Source: Pilatotrama ljubarskyi (lineage: Eukaryota; Basidiomycota; Agaricomycetes; Polyporales; Polyporaceae). From it: 64,000 nt of DNA. Made by a program: the position numbers and the translations under genes. Below the pieces are notes generated by a model. The model had not been told where the DNA came from and ran no database searches. It saw nothing but the letters and a program-made list of their open reading frames with translations. Position 1 is the stretch's first letter; each line of letters begins with the position of its first letter. This document shows, one piece after another, positions 13,255 through 25,057 of this stretch. The stretch covers positions 103,433-167,432 of the forward strand of contig MU277736.1 in NCBI GenBank assembly GCA_022385805.1, written 5' to 3'.

Positions 13255-13815
13255 GTACGAGAAACATCTGCTACGGATCTATGCACTTGGAGTATGCTTG
13301 CTGTCTTGTTTTCGTCTTGCTGTCGATAGACTACGTTCGCACTCTCCAGAATGCTAGCCGACCCTTTCGGGTGGTATATGCGCACCAGAATGCAACTGAT
13401 GCTGTTGTGCCAATCCCGCAGACTGAACCAGGTGAGCTTATAGGGTGTGTTTTAGGCCTTCATAGCCCAGGTGTAGTCTCGGCGACCCGGCTTCCGCAGG
13501 CCAATCTCACGGTAACGATACCGTTTCCCGCCAATGGTCAGCAGTCAAAGAGGGTTCTGCTATTTCTGACAGTCGGCTCAGAATCTCCGAGCAGAGGCTG
13601 CCCTCGACCGCACCGTCGGCAGGACCAGAAGGTGCGCCCCACTCCGTCCAGGTCGCCCGTGGGCCCTTTATTGGAGTACCTTGGTATGTATATAACAAGC
13701 GTATGTGTATGGCATTCGGTACTCTTTCTGAAAAACTCCCCGAACACTATACTCCAGTACGTTTTCGCAAGCTACACGCCTACTTCTACCTCTTAAAGTC
13801 TTCTCTACCAGAAAC
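13255..13815 (+). other. Intergenic; one unconvincing long frame
   Basis: A 171-codon frame (13281-13796) crosses this region, but it has no recognisable domain, an irregular composition and no conserved-looking start. I treat it as chance. The stretch probably holds the 3' untranslated region of the PAXX-like gene and the promoter of the next gene. Confidence 0.35.
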
Positions 13816-14306
13816 ATGTCTGTAGCGACGTCATCCAACCTCTGGCTTTCGAACTGCCTCTGTGACCTCATGGCGTCTCCGCACGTTACTGTGCCGCCGC
13901 ACGGGGGCATGCCCCTCGGCCCGGGACCCATGGACGTCTTCAGCACTCGCTTTGACCAATACTTCAAACAGGATGCGCGGGGCACTCTATGTGGCCGTCC
14001 GGTCGACAGGCGAGGCCTGAAGTCTGGCCTGTTAGCCTTACAGAAGCGATGGAACCCAGAAGCAATAAAAGTCTTGAATGAGCCGGGCGTGCACGGCTTT
14101 CCCTTTGGTCAGAGCATGGTCCGTATACGTGCTCTTTCGTGATGCGGTGCTGTGCTGATGGAGCGTCGATGCAGTTGACCGCTGAGGTGGAATGGACGCC
14201 CCGAGGGTCTGCGGTGCCTGAAGTCGTCATGGCTGAAGCTTCGTACGTAACTTGGCATCGATTGTCGTCGACGAGGAGGTTGTATTCTGACGGTAGATTC
14301 GAATAA
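13816..14306 (+). CDS. Small conserved protein, possibly NTF2-like
   Basis: Two exons (13816-14118 and 14175-14306) give 144 residues. The region DVFSTRFDQYFKQDARGTL followed by RGLKSGLLALQKRWNPEA has the helix-rich start often seen in NTF2/SnoaL-like folds. The end TAEVEWTPRGSA...RLYSDGRFE fits the beta-strand half of such folds, which would carry a small ligand pocket. No catalytic residues can be named. I believe similar short proteins occur in agaricomycetes but cannot give a function. The exon 1 donor (gtccgt) is weak, so the junction is less certain than in neighbouring genes. Confidence 0.5.
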
Positions 14307-14874
14307 CAGGATTGGCGAAGAAGGCGGCCATGAGCAGATCCGGTTCCTGAAGATGGAGGGCAACTCTGCTCTCTTCCGGGTTTGATCGCATCGGGCTGCT
14401 TGGCTGCGATGTGTACTATCGGGACAAGCAGGATTCGTGGTGTCCCGTGTTTTGAGGGGGCCATTGAACGTGCCCAGTGCTATGACATATCTCAGCTATA
14501 ATCTACGTTGTACTACTGCTACCGTACTAGGAATCCAGCGCATGGTTTTTTTTCCTGTAAGTGGTCGTGGTGTGTGCTCGAGCAGATCGGCGATCGTTTG
14601 TTTGATCGAGCTGTGTACATGTTCGAGAGCGGCGTTGCGCCATTTCCCCGCAATTGCGCGAGATGGCGCCGCCGGGCAATTTTGTGCCTCTCGCTCCTCT
14701 ATATCCCGCGCTCTGTTTCTCATGCATTTCTCTGCGTTCACTCTCGTCTGCGGCCTCTGTTCACGACACCTTCACGACTGCTCTCGCACCTTCAAAGGCT
14801 CATAGCTGGAAGCGCGGACTTAGCTTGATAGTAGACCACATCTCGGCATCTGACCGCGGACGAGGCGAGCCAGC
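14307..14874. other. Upstream region of the permease gene
   Basis: This 568-bp stretch includes a T-run near 14546-14553. It likely contains the promoter and 5' untranslated region of the amino acid permease. No gene recognised. Confidence 0.4.
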
Positions 14875-17131
14875 ATGTTCTCTCACGAACACGACCGGGC
14901 AGCTTCACCTCTGCCACACTACGACTCCGCAAATTCAGCCAAAAAGGCCACCACAAGCGAAGTCGACTTGCATGACGTCGAGGACGGACATAGCGGGGGT
15001 CCCATCGGGGCGTTGCCTATCCCGCCGGTGGACAGGCGAAAAGGCGGCCTGCACAGAGCACTGTCTGCGCGGCAGGTGTCCATGATCGCTATTGCTGGCA
15101 CGATTGGTACGGGCCTGTTCTTGGGCACCGGACGATCCCTGGCGCAGGGAGGACCCGCGAGCATGCTGATATGCTACAGCCTTGTCGGGTTCATCGTCTA
15201 TGTCACGTTGTTGCTCCTGGGAGAGATGGCTACGCAGTACCCAGTCGCAGGTAAGCACGCAGCGTCTTCCTTTGCGCCCGACGGTTACTCAGTGTGTTGT
15301 AGGTTCATTCAATGCCTACGCTACCCGCTTCTTTTCCCCGTCCTACGGCTTCGCTCTCTCATGGAACTACTGGTTCAACGACGCAGTCTCGGTCGCATCA
15401 GACTTGACCGCTGCACAACTCGTCCTCCAGTACTGGACCACATGGCATACCTGGGTCATTAGCTTGATCTTCTGGGTTCTCCTCGTCACTGTGAATGCTA
15501 TCCACGTACGTGCATACGGAGAGCTCGGTGAGTGTTCCCCTTCGCAGTCAGCCTACAGCGTCGTATCAACGCTGACCGTCGCTGTACCATTCAGAGTACT
15601 GGCTCGCATCACTTAAAGTGATCACCGTGGTCGTATTCATAATTCTTGGCATCGTCGTCAACGTCGGAGGCAACCAAGAGCACCACTATATTGGCGGCGA
15701 GAACTGGCGCATTCCTGGAGCACCGTTTGTCGGCGGGTTCGGTGGCTTCGCCCGAGTCTTCGTCACTGCAAGCTTCGCCTGTACGTATGTTTCAGCATCG
15801 TTCCAGCGTGCCCTGGTTAATTTGGCGTGCAGATGGCGGAACTGAGTCACTTGGCATAACCGCTGGGGAGACGAAGAACCCCTCCCGCAATATGCCACGA
15901 GTCGTCAAGTTTGTGTTCTGGAGGTGAGTCGTGGAACTGATAGGAGCAGTCGGAGACATAGGAGCCATGCTGACACCGTCCGTAGAATCCTGCTCTTCTA
16001 TATCCTAAGCATACTCTTAATGGGCTTGAATGGTGAGGTGCTTGTGTGCATTTCGCTGTATGCACTGCTCACGCCGCTTCATGCAGTTCCTTACACATAC
16101 CCCCGGCTATCGAACAAGCAAACGACTACGTCACCCTTCACCATCGTGTTCCAGATGGCGGGTTCCAGTATGTCTTTGCTTTGTAGATCAACATCACTGT
16201 TTGATTATGACACGCGCTACAGCCGTCGCTGGATCCTTCATGAACACCGTCATCCTGACCTCTGTCCTCTCCGCCGGGAACCACGCGCTCTTCGCTGGCA
16301 CGCGTGTCCTCTACGGCCTTGCTACGACTACTCCCCCGCAAGCGCCTGCATTTTTCGGGCACACGACGCGATCAGGCGTGCCTGTCCTCGCACTTCTCGC
16401 CACGAGTAGCGTCAGTATCCTGTGCTTCGGCTCGAGCTTCATCGGCAGCGGGGCGCTCTGGAGCTGGCTGCAGAACATCGTCGGCGTGTCTAACCAAATC
16501 GCATGGCTTTCTATCGGGCTCGCGAGCTGGAAATTCCGGAGGGCCTGGATCCGCCAGGGACGTCCGCTGAGTGAGATGAAGTTCCGCGCGCGGTGGACTT
16601 GGCCGTGGGGCCCATACTTTGTCGTGAGTCTCCCTTCGCTTCCCGGTCGGCTGCACTCGTCTGAGCAGTCGCTATCAGGTCGTCGCCGTCGCTGTGATCA
16701 TCATCAGTGAGTGATTCTTTTTATCTGCGTGCGGTCGGTCACTGACGGTATATTCAGTCCAAGGATGGTCATCGGTCATCCCCGAGTTCTCCGCCGTCGA
16801 CTTCGTCTCTTTCTACATCGAAATACCCGTCATGATCTTTATGTACCTCGTTTGGATGCTCCTGGTACATCCCAAACCCTCCTCCGCGCCACGCACTGTC
16901 TCTTCAGACGCAGGCGCAGAACCGGTAGAGCCCCCCCAACAGAAAGTCGCCATCTGGCGGCGAGTATGGCGCCGGATAGCATACAACGATAGCGTGGATA
17001 TACGGACAGTGGACCTGAGGAGAGACGAACATGAGGAGGAGCCGGAAGACCTCCTGGACGACCAAAAGAGGGAGGCAAAATTGAAGGGAAAATGGGGATG
17101 GTTTTGGAAAGTGTATTATGCCGTTGTATGA
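14875..17131 (+). CDS. Amino acid permease (YAT family, APC superfamily)
   Basis: Plasma-membrane proton symporter for amino acids. About nine exons join in phase across short introns. A hydrophilic cytoplasmic N-terminus of about 60 residues leads to HRALSARQVSMIAIAGTIGTGLFLGTG, the family hallmark at the first membrane helix. Conserved blocks follow in order: GEMATQYPVAGSFNAYATRF, FALSWNYWFNDA, GGTESLGITAGETKNPSRNMP, NVPYTYPRLSNKQTTTSPF and FMNTVILTSVLSAGNHALFAGTRVLYGL. About 12 membrane segments are expected. The cytoplasmic C-terminal tail is acidic and Lys-rich and ends at the TGA at 17129-17131. Substrate range cannot be told from sequence; the family includes general and basic or aromatic amino acid carriers. 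No break seen. Confidence 0.93.
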
Positions 17132-18024
17132 GTGCGTTGTCCACGATCCAGGGCTTTCTTGTGACTGTGCCGCTAACTATCCATCCTGTGTGCACGTCGA
17201 ACGTCTGCACAGGGGAGACTAGCCGTTACCAGTGCGACTCCCGTCGGCCTGCCGTTCGAGCCTTGGGCCTTGCACTGGCGCGACGGCCTGGTCTTGCCGC
17301 CTTCTGTACCGACCCGCGCCGACGCACGCTACATACGCTCGGGTATCAGGACCCATGAAGGTCGCTGATTCGCATGCGCAGACACGTTGCAAGTCCGCCA
17401 CCACCGCAGGCCTCGCGTCACCGCGGACCCTCCCTTGATTGACACAGCCGCTTGCGCGTGTTCCATAGCGTTACGCGCAGTGCTATGTACATAATATCTG
17501 GGGATCCAAGATCGCAGTTCGTGAAAAGAGTTTCGCCAGCACTGTGGCCGTGTTCCCTTGCCGTGGTGGCGGGGACTCGTGGTATTTCCACCGACGGCGA
17601 TCTGGTTTCGAGAGCGGCGAGATCGCCGGGATTCAAACTTTCTGCAGGTCGGTAGCACTTTCGGTGCAGATTCCGATTCTCATCAAATCAAAGGCTGCCC
17701 CGCGGTAGCGACAACTCTTACGTGAGATAATAATGCGTTTGACGTCCTCGTCATGACTGGAACGCTGCTGAGGGATGCCTCGGCGATTGCCGCTCGGAGT
17801 AAGTGCCCAATATGGGAATGCGTAACATAGTTCGATGTTACCTTGACCCTGAAAGGCCTGAACCAACCTACGGCCCTGCCACGTAGTACTCAAAAAGTCC
17901 CGCAGTAGACCACAGCAAGTAGTAAGCGTCGACTGCGAGCACCGTACAAGGGTCCGATCTGAGGCGGAACGCACGTTCTCTATCATAGAATACATACCCG
18001 CTCGCACACGGATACTACGTCCAC
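17132..18024. other. Intergenic, nothing recognised
   Basis: This 893-bp stretch has only short frames on both strands. It contains the permease 3' flank and the promoter of the aldo/keto reductase. Confidence 0.4.
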
Positions 18025-19375
18025 ATGTCGGAATTGAAGGCAGCGAAGCTCAGCCTCGCGTCCAAGGTCAGATTGCCGTCCGGTGCGTTCTCTCCTATGT
18101 CTGCGGAGCACAGTCCCCTGGATCACTGATGCATGGCCGGCACGTCTCCTGGTAGGTTACGATATGCCCCGGCTGGGCTTCGGGGTATACCAGAACTATA
18201 CAACGCGCGACTCCGTGTTGGAAGCTTTCTCTGCCGGATACAGGCTAGTAGTAGCACGCTGCCAACTAGAAGTGCCGTCTGGCACGACGGACAGATGTCT
18301 GACGGCGATTGTCCAGACACATCGATTCCGCCCAGGCGTATAGGAATGAGGCGCATGTCGGCGCAGCATTCCGTGATAGCGGTCTGAGAAGAGAAGACGT
18401 TTTCATCAGTAAGCACGCCGAACTTTTGTCCTCGGCGGTGGTAGGGTCTGCAAATTGACTACGGAATGCAGCGACAAAATGCATCAGCAAGACGCACGGC
18501 TACGACAGCACCCTACATGCGGTGGACATCTCTCTCGAGCGCTTTGAGATGGGTCGGGGCCTCCAATACAGTCGCCGTCATGAGTTCGGCTGACGCTTCG
18601 TCCGCAGACTACATAGACCTGTACTTGATCCATGACCCGTTCAAGGGAAAGGAGTTACGGCTGCAAACCTACAGGGCCCTTCTGGACTCCCAGAAAGCGC
18701 GCAAGATCCGTAGTGTCGGCGTATCGAATTTGTTAGTATGCCGGCAGGCTTGTATTTGCTGACTGTCCCGCAGCTAACGCAGGCCCTTCTTGATAGTGGC
18801 GTCAAGCATCTTGAAGAAATCCGCAGCGCCAATCTGCCGATGCCGTCTGTCAATCAGATAGAAGTGAGTACCGACAGGGACCCGTGTTTGTCAATACAGT
18901 GTGTTCATTCGCATTCCAGCTGCATCCGTTCTGTCAGCAGAAGCCTATCGTAACCTACTGCCGCGAACATGAGATCGTAGTTCAAGCCTACTCCCCACTC
19001 ATCAGAGGTCAAATGGACCACCCCTTATTGACGCAGCTAGCCACCAAGGTCAGCGAGGTTGTTCTGCGTATCCCAGGCTACGTACTCACGTAGGTATGAT
19101 GCACAGCATGGTCGAGATACAGCGCAAGTTCTCCTGCGGTGGTCCCTGCAGAAGGGGTGCGTTCGCCGGTACCATGGTAGTCATGAACGCAGTGACAAAC
19201 TCCTTGATGGCTTCACAGTTTCGTTCCATTACCCAAGTCAGCGACTTCAGCCCGCATCCATTCGAATACGCGCTTGTATGACTTCGAGCTCGATGAAGGC
19301 GACATGAGTGCGCTCGACGCGCTTGATAGGGGCAAGGAAGGCGCTGTGACTTGGAATCCTGTGGACGCTGACTAG
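18025..19375 (+). CDS. Aldo/keto reductase
   Basis: NADPH-dependent carbonyl reductase of the AKR superfamily. Nine exons rebuild a continuous 281-residue protein: 18025-18082, 18156-18243, 18317-18408, 18472-18552, 18608-18731, 18797-18863, 18920-19048, 19107-19156 and 19219-19375. The catalytic tetrad is visible: Asp and Tyr in HIDSAQAYRNE, Lys in FITTK and His in LYLIHDP. Other blocks are MPRLGFGVYQN, KIRSVGVSNFGVKHLEEI, VNQIELHPFCQQ, VVQAYSPL and DTAQVLLRWSLQKGFVPLPKS, ending DFELDEGDMSALDAL. The second intron (18244-18316) begins with GC rather than GT. In raw translation the gene looks shattered because exons are small (50-157 nt), but all junctions keep frame. The physiological substrate is unknown. 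Confidence 0.88.
18244..18316 (+). other. GC-AG intron in the aldo/keto reductase gene
   Basis: The upstream exon ends GGATACAG, the intron starts gctagtag and ends gtccag, and the next exon starts ACACATCGAT. This reads Gly-Tyr-Arg-His-Ile-Asp, the conserved AKR sequence. GT sites 4 and 7 nt further on would break the frame or the motif. Only the GC donor fits. Confidence 0.7.
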
Positions 19376-19779
19376 CATGTGATGTGAGAGAAGAGCGACA
19401 TCCTGTGCATGGATCTTCGCCTGATCACAGCCGGTGCGCAGAGCTGCTAATGCCATTCGGCCATTCATCTCCATTGTGTGTCTGGATGTGATGAGGTCGA
19501 GTCAAAGGTCCGCTATCCTGGGAATGGACGCACGATTCACGTCTAGCCATCTTCAGGCGCTCGGGCCCCGTAGTAGTCTTGGCTGTCGGAAGGTTACTGA
19601 GGACTCACAGCCGTGGCGAGCGATATAGCTTGTTGTGCTAGCAACCTGTTTGGCGCCTGCGCTGCTTGAAGCAGTAGACCTTGGTGTCTCGGGCGCAGCG
19701 AATTCCTGCTTGCAGTCCTGCCAGCGAACTAGCAGTTTTGACAGCGATATCAGCAATGCGACTACACGACAGTACGGGG

Positions 19780-20969
19780 TCAATCCTCATCCATAAGCTC
19801 GCCCTTCTTCCTCTTCTCCATCCGCTCCTGTAGTGCTTTCTTCGCACCATCCTTCGCTGCTTCCAGCGTTCCTGCCTTCGCCATATTCAGAAGCAAGGCA
19901 TGAATGAAGCCGAGATAGTTATGCCTGCGAAGGCTGTTCTCAAACTATAGGACTCGCATCAGTCACACGTCCAACAAGGGCCGCACTGTCATAGACAAAC
20001 TCACTGCCCAGCGTTCCCGCTTGGAGTTCTCGTTAGCGAGCTTGACAATCAGCTCCGAAGCCTCGGATTGACGGCCTGCGGCCTGAAGCTGAGCAAGTTG
20101 TTCTTGAAGGCGCGGTACTGGGTCATCATGAACAGCCAAAAGACTGAATTCAAGCTAGAGACGTGTGAGAGATACTACATTCCTGGCAATTGAAGCGCCA
20201 CTCACGGCACCCGCAGGATAGGTGGCTATACGAGACTGGATGACGTCCCTGCGTAGCGCGTCGTCCATCAGTACCGGTACCTCGTGAACAATGATGAAAG
20301 GCGGCATCACCTGGCCTTTGCCACCCAACCCTCGCCATCCTCGGAGTATGCGCCGTGTTTCACTGGGGCCTGCTTCAAGCCGTCCAGCTCGTACACAGAA
20401 CCAGCGTACGGGATGTATACGATGAAATGGTACGCGTCCTCTGTCGTTTTTGGAAGGTCCAGGCCCTCTAACGAGATGGCCGATGGTGGTGACAGCGCAT
20501 TATGCGCTTCACGCAGCCAATCAGAACTGGTGATCGCCATTCCGCTAGTCTGAGGGTCCATTCCAGCGGTGAAGCTGAGAAGCTCGGCGAGCTGCGGACC
20601 CATCTTCAAGCCGGGAATATTACCAATCGCATTCATGACAGCCAGCGTCGCGCATGCATTGTTGACGACTTGATGTGCGAAGAAGCCCGGGAACTCGGGC
20701 TCATATTCTCCCCCACTGGAGGGTTCTCCGGACTCGCCGCCGACCCATTTGAACAAGAATATCAGGGCGTGAAGGGGTTGAAGTTCTGCCAAAGATGCGG
20801 GATCGAGCGAATAAAGATCATCGACGACCAGCGGAACACCGAGCGTCTTGAGCAGCTCCCTACAATCTCTAGTTAGCTCTAAGCCTTAGCAATCGTTGTG
20901 TCCATACGTGAAGACACCCGGGTCGGATTCCGTGAGTTGCCAGCCGCTAGAGTCGTCTTCGCCAGACAT
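19780..20969 (-). CDS. UCHL5: Ubiquitin C-terminal hydrolase, UCH37/UCHL5 type
   Basis: Proteasome-associated deubiquitinase that trims ubiquitin chains. About five exons from ATG 20969 to TGA 19780 give roughly 320 residues. The N-terminus WQLTESDPGVFTELLKTLGV is the UCH start pattern. The catalytic Cys sits in QVVNNACATLAVMN, the catalytic His in DAYHFIVYIP and the Asp in VYELDGL. The C-terminal extension that binds the proteasome and distinguishes UCH37 from short UCH enzymes is present: ENSLRRHNYLGFIHALL followed by a charged KKALQERMEKRKKGE tail. The Gln or Ile common after CAT is Leu here, which should not matter for catalysis. It is head-to-head with MED31, 237 bp apart. Confidence 0.9.
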
Positions 20970-21206
20970 TCTCTCCTGTCGATGGATCAAACTGACCGGA
21001 GACTGTGGTGGTTGGGGAGAAGAAGCCAAAAGCGTCCGGACGCGAGCAGTCCCAGGATCTGACGCGTCGCGTCGGTCACGTGAACCCTCCACAGAGTTTG
21101 ATCACCCAAATTTGGAGTATTGTTTGGCAACAGCCTTCAAACCAAACAACCGCCACCTCTTCACGTCCTATCCAAGCACCTCCAACGGACGAAGCCTCAA
21201 GCGACC
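20970..21206. promoter_or_regulatory. Short bidirectional promoter between UCH37 and MED31
   Basis: The two ATGs are separated by only 237 bp on opposite strands, so both promoters must fit in this interval. I see no clear TATA element. Shared expression of these two nuclear or housekeeping genes is plausible. Confidence 0.5.
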
Positions 21207-21743
21207 ATGTCTCAATCTGATACAAATTCAGACCTCCGGAGCGCTAATCGCGCCCGTTTTGAGCTTGAGCTCGAATTCGTACAGTCCTTAGCGAACCCAT
21301 TCTACCTGCACTCGCTCGCACAGCAGGGCATTCTCAACCAGCCAGCTTTCGTCAATTTCCTCAAGTATCTTATGTACTGGAAGGAGAAGGATTACGCTCG
21401 ATTTATCCTGTTCGTCATGAGTTGCTTCATGCCACTTTCCTCACACTAACATATCTGTCGTAGCTATCCCCATGCGCTGCACCACTTAGAGCTCCTCCAG
21501 CATGCGCAGTTCAGAGCCGAGATCGGGAAAGACGAATGGAGGGAGTACCTCAACCAGAAGCAATTTGATCACTGGCGTACATGGCGAGTGCTACTCTCTC
21601 TCGAAGACTAACAGCTCATAGGAAGTTGGCAACCTAGGCGCGACCCTAGTCGCATTGAAACGACGGTGGCACCCACGGCGGACTCCCAGCCACAATCGGC
21701 CAATTCTGAGACTCACAACGCCCCGATGGCCAATGGGTCCTAG
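21207..21743 (+). CDS. MED31: Mediator complex subunit 31 (Soh1)
   Basis: Middle-module subunit of Mediator, linking activators to RNA polymerase II. Three exons (21207-21409, 21464-21576, 21622-21743) give 145 residues. The highly conserved core is intact: [60 protein letters not shown] and FDHWRSW. The last intron uses GTACAT at 21577. Reading on to the next GT would give a basic C-terminus without sense, whereas this choice yields the HWRSW core and a Ser/Ala-rich tail ending at TAG 21741-21743. The core length is usual for the family; the tail is variable and probably disordered. Confidence 0.93.
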
Positions 21744-22267
21744 GGTCTGCATTGGCCCCACATTCTGTATACTTCTGTGACCGCCGGGAATCCTCTTGGC
21801 CCCAGGTTACTCCGTGATTCATATTATTCACTGCGTAGTTGTACCATGACCATTCTGATGAATCGCATCCAAGGGTCCTCCACACAGCTGTGGATTGTTT
21901 GGAGACGCTCTTTCGAAAAGAGGAGACATAGCCAGCGTGTGCCTGTCGAGCCGCGGTCCAGTGAATGTCGCCATCAGGGGAGTCACCACGCAGAGGGATG
22001 ACGGGCGATGATCTTTTCTTGCTTTGAGGGTTCTCCCGGCGCTTATCCAGTTCTTCTGAGCCTGCTGCGCCAGGCAGTATGGCCAGGCTACATCGCGCAG
22101 CGGCGTGATTGCAGGCTTGTCGACATGAGAAGGCGCACTACGCGGGCTCTAACATGGATTCAACTTCCAGTCCTCATAGCACTCGAAACCCAATTCACCA
22201 ACAGTTTGTCCTAGGCTCTATCGCGACCCAACGTCTAGTTACATGAGGGCACCATCTGTCCCGAGCA
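21744..22267. other. Intergenic between convergent genes
   Basis: This 524-bp stretch lies between MED31 (rightward) and the transporter (leftward), which converge here. Only 3' untranslated sequence is expected; nothing else recognised. Confidence 0.4.
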
Positions 22268-24126
22268 TTATACTAAACGTGATGCAGGCTCCGCACCGCC
22301 TCCAGAAGAAGGCGTGGGCATAGAATCTGTCCGCGAGACTTTCCGGGAATCTCCAGCGGCCTCCTTGTCTCCATCATCATCTACAGTGAATAGCAGCTCT
22401 CCGTTCGACTGGCGTTCATCCGAGCTCTGTCGTTGTTGGACAATTGTCGAAGTGAAGGTGATGATATGACCACTTACGGGCCGTTGAGGGTGTTGTTCTG
22501 CCAATACGTCGTCAAGATCTTCGGTCAGTCGCTCCGTCTCGCCAGCTTGACATGCTTCCAGTGCGACGTCTCCACCGATGGCCTCCTCCGGTAACGGATT
22601 GCCATGGGGATCAAGAGCGATGTTCTTAACCATAGATCGTTTGTACTTATGATAGGTATAGAGGGCGATGCCTATGTGATCCAGGATTCATGCCATGAGT
22701 TACGGCAGGCACAACGAAGGCGCCAGAGTAGCTTACCGCATGCAGTGATGGCGACTCCAGTGATGTTCAACGGCGTCAACTCGTCTCCGAAGAACCAGGC
22801 TGCGCAGATGATCGTCGTGACTTCCTTCGCTATTCCGGCGATGGACATGGGTACCACACCTGCGCGCTGAATGATACTAGCCGAGATGCGTTAGGCTGTA
22901 GTCGGACCAGGCTATGCAAGGATAAACCTACTAGAACTCGCTGAGGACCATGCAGAACGCCAGGACGCCAGGGCAGAAGAGGAAGAACAGGGTCTTCATT
23001 GCTTCTCCCGGAGTCGCGAAGAACGGACTGCTGAAGACCTTCCCCCAGCCATCGATTACAGCCGACGTGATGGCGAGCGTAACTCCCATGATGGGCGCCA
23101 GCCAGAAGAGCGTCGCAGCAGGATTGCTCAGCCCGATGTTCTTGCTCCGCAGAAGGAGCTGCGTCAAGCTCCAGCGTAGGCCGCCGAGGGCACTGGCGCT
23201 AGTGACCAGCAGGAAACCGGAGAGCACGAAATGGGTCTCAGTCGCGACCATAAGCAGGACACCGACGCAGATGAGAAATATGACGCCGACAAGGCGGAAG
23301 GAGAATGTCTCCAAACGTAATAGGAAGGCGAACAGCAGAACGAAGACAAGTGATGACGACTTGCACATCGCTACGCGGCCGAGCTATTAGATGGATAACC
23401 ACAGTTATCGGGAGCTCACTCACTGTAGAACGATAGCGTAATTAGCTTCAGCGATAGATTAGAGAAACCGATGTCAAGACCGGTGGTGATTCCCGTTGGT
23501 ATCGCTTTGCGGCTGTGATCGTGGTAAGCGGTCCTGCCCTTTGGTGCATCAAACAGGGTCCTCCCTGTACACCATGCAGACGCATATCCACAGAGTGAAC
23601 ACGTGGACCCCTGATACTGGAAACGAAGCCCAGACAACGAGTGTGGCCAAATGCGACCTGGACTTGCTCGTCGTCAGACTTTGCAAAGCGAAAGGGACTC
23701 ACATATAATCCATACGGCCAGGGCTATGCTCCGGCCGAAAGTGACGCGGTAGTGTATATCGAAGGAGTGCTGCAAGTGCAAATTGCACCCACATGTGGAT
23801 GGTGGTGACGAAAAGTGGTGATGGAAAGCCATAATGCTCGAGGGAAAACATCCACTTGTTGTACACGGAAATCAGCGTAGCAAAGAGGAACCTAAGCAGA
23901 TGTCTTAGCGCATGGTCTACATAAGAAGCAGCCTTCTGAATGGTTACCAGGACGCTATGAATAGTGAGTTTATGAGTGCGTTCCTCCACCATAGCCGCTT
24001 TTTCTCCGCTAAAGAGGCTAGGTGAACAGCGCGGTCGTAGCTGTCGGGATCTGGCTCGCCATCTAAAGAACGACGAAGTGAGCTCAGATGAACGTAGCCG
24101 TTTGGATGCTGCTCTAGGCTCCGCAT
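22268..24126 (-). CDS. SLC35C2/triose-phosphate-translocator-type transporter
   Basis: Multi-spanning Golgi or ER membrane protein of the drug/metabolite transporter superfamily, likely carrying a nucleotide sugar or phosphorylated sugar. Exons run from ATG 24126 to TAA 22268. A hydrophilic N-terminus precedes LFIASWFLFATLISVYNKWMF. The TPT-family block PTGITTGLDIGFSNLSLKLI follows, then TLSFYTMCKSSSLVFVLLFAF, the Ser-rich run LGGLRWSLTQLLL, and the final helices with IAGIAKEVTTI and PLNITGVAITACGIALYTYHKYK. About ten helices are expected. The C-terminal tail is acidic and Ser-rich and holds an optional 63-nt intron whose retention keeps frame. The intron at 23513-23702 (190 nt) is long for this region. 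Closest animal relative by pattern is SLC35C2. Confidence 0.85.
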
Positions 24127-25057
24127 CTGCGAGGTGGTGGCATGGGTGTTCGTAGTAGGACAAAGTCACGCTTCGAGGGATCACGCCTCTGCTGGCAGTG
24201 GACCCAGATTCTATCGGGCATGCTTATGTAGTGCTGTGCAGTGTCCTATCCAGATCTGGAAGTATGTTTCCACACTGCATGAGCGCCCAAATAGTACAAC
24301 GAGTCGTGCCCGACGGTCCGACTCCCCTCGGATTTACCATGCTTCGCTTGTTCCAAGTTCATGCACCGCCGGCATCTGCCCTCGCCCCTGCTCCTATGTC
24401 GGAGGATCGGTAATCACGCTTGTCACACGCTGGAAGAAGGAGCTGATTATTTTCTCAAGTCATTTTCCTCGATCACTGGTCGGGGATCGTTCGACCAGTT
24501 TGGGGGGCGGCCCTGACTTGACCATGGACGGGATCTTGATTCGACCTCGAACATGCGGCATTTTCAGTGGCCGCTCTTACGCCTGTGCGGCCGTGCACCT
24601 TGCGTTGTCTCGCCTCCAATGCTGTGATTTTCAAAAAAATACTCTCGGAAGCCCCAGGCACTGGCGGCCTCGAGCAATGTTCAGCGCGTGATGCGAGCCA
24701 GGAAGGCGGCCATCATCCAGGGAGAAAACTGATGCGACTGGGCGCGTGGTTTTGGCGCGGATCGTAGAGCTTTCCCTTCTCAGAGAGCGCATGATGGAGC
24801 ATACACAGCAATGCGCTATCGCCCACCACAATACGGCTGAGCTGACGCTGAAACCTCGTCGCATCCGCCGAGTTGTCACCGTCCGTGTACGGTAGCTGAC
24901 GTTTTCTGCGATCCCATTCTCCGCAGCTCTTTGTCCCAGGATGCTGTCGACCGAAGGCGCCGGTGTTGAGAAGCACCAAAGTCGATACGCGGATGTATAA
25001 AAGGGCTAGGTCTTTGGCGATGGCGCCACGCCCTCCTCTCCCAGACCAGTTGCTGCC
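24127..25057. other. Intergenic between divergent genes
   Basis: This 931-bp stretch separates two divergent starts (transporter and Zn2Cys6 factor) and should hold both promoters. A 185-codon frame at 24134-24691 has no domain or codon signature and is taken as chance. Confidence 0.4.

Noticed and set aside
13281..13796. A 171-codon frame after the PAXX-like gene
   Set aside because: No motif, poor composition and no conserved-looking start; probably chance.
18025..19375. Aldo/keto reductase as a shattered pseudogene
   Set aside because: Raw frames look broken, but nine small exons with proper splice sites (one GC-AG) rebuild a complete enzyme with all catalytic residues.
14875..19375. Permease plus reductase as part of a metabolite gene cluster
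   Set aside because: No backbone enzyme (PKS, NRPS, terpene synthase), P450 or cluster regulator lies beside them; neighbours are housekeeping genes.
24134..24691. A 185-codon frame upstream of the Zn2Cys6 gene
   Set aside because: No domain; low-information sequence between divergent promoters.
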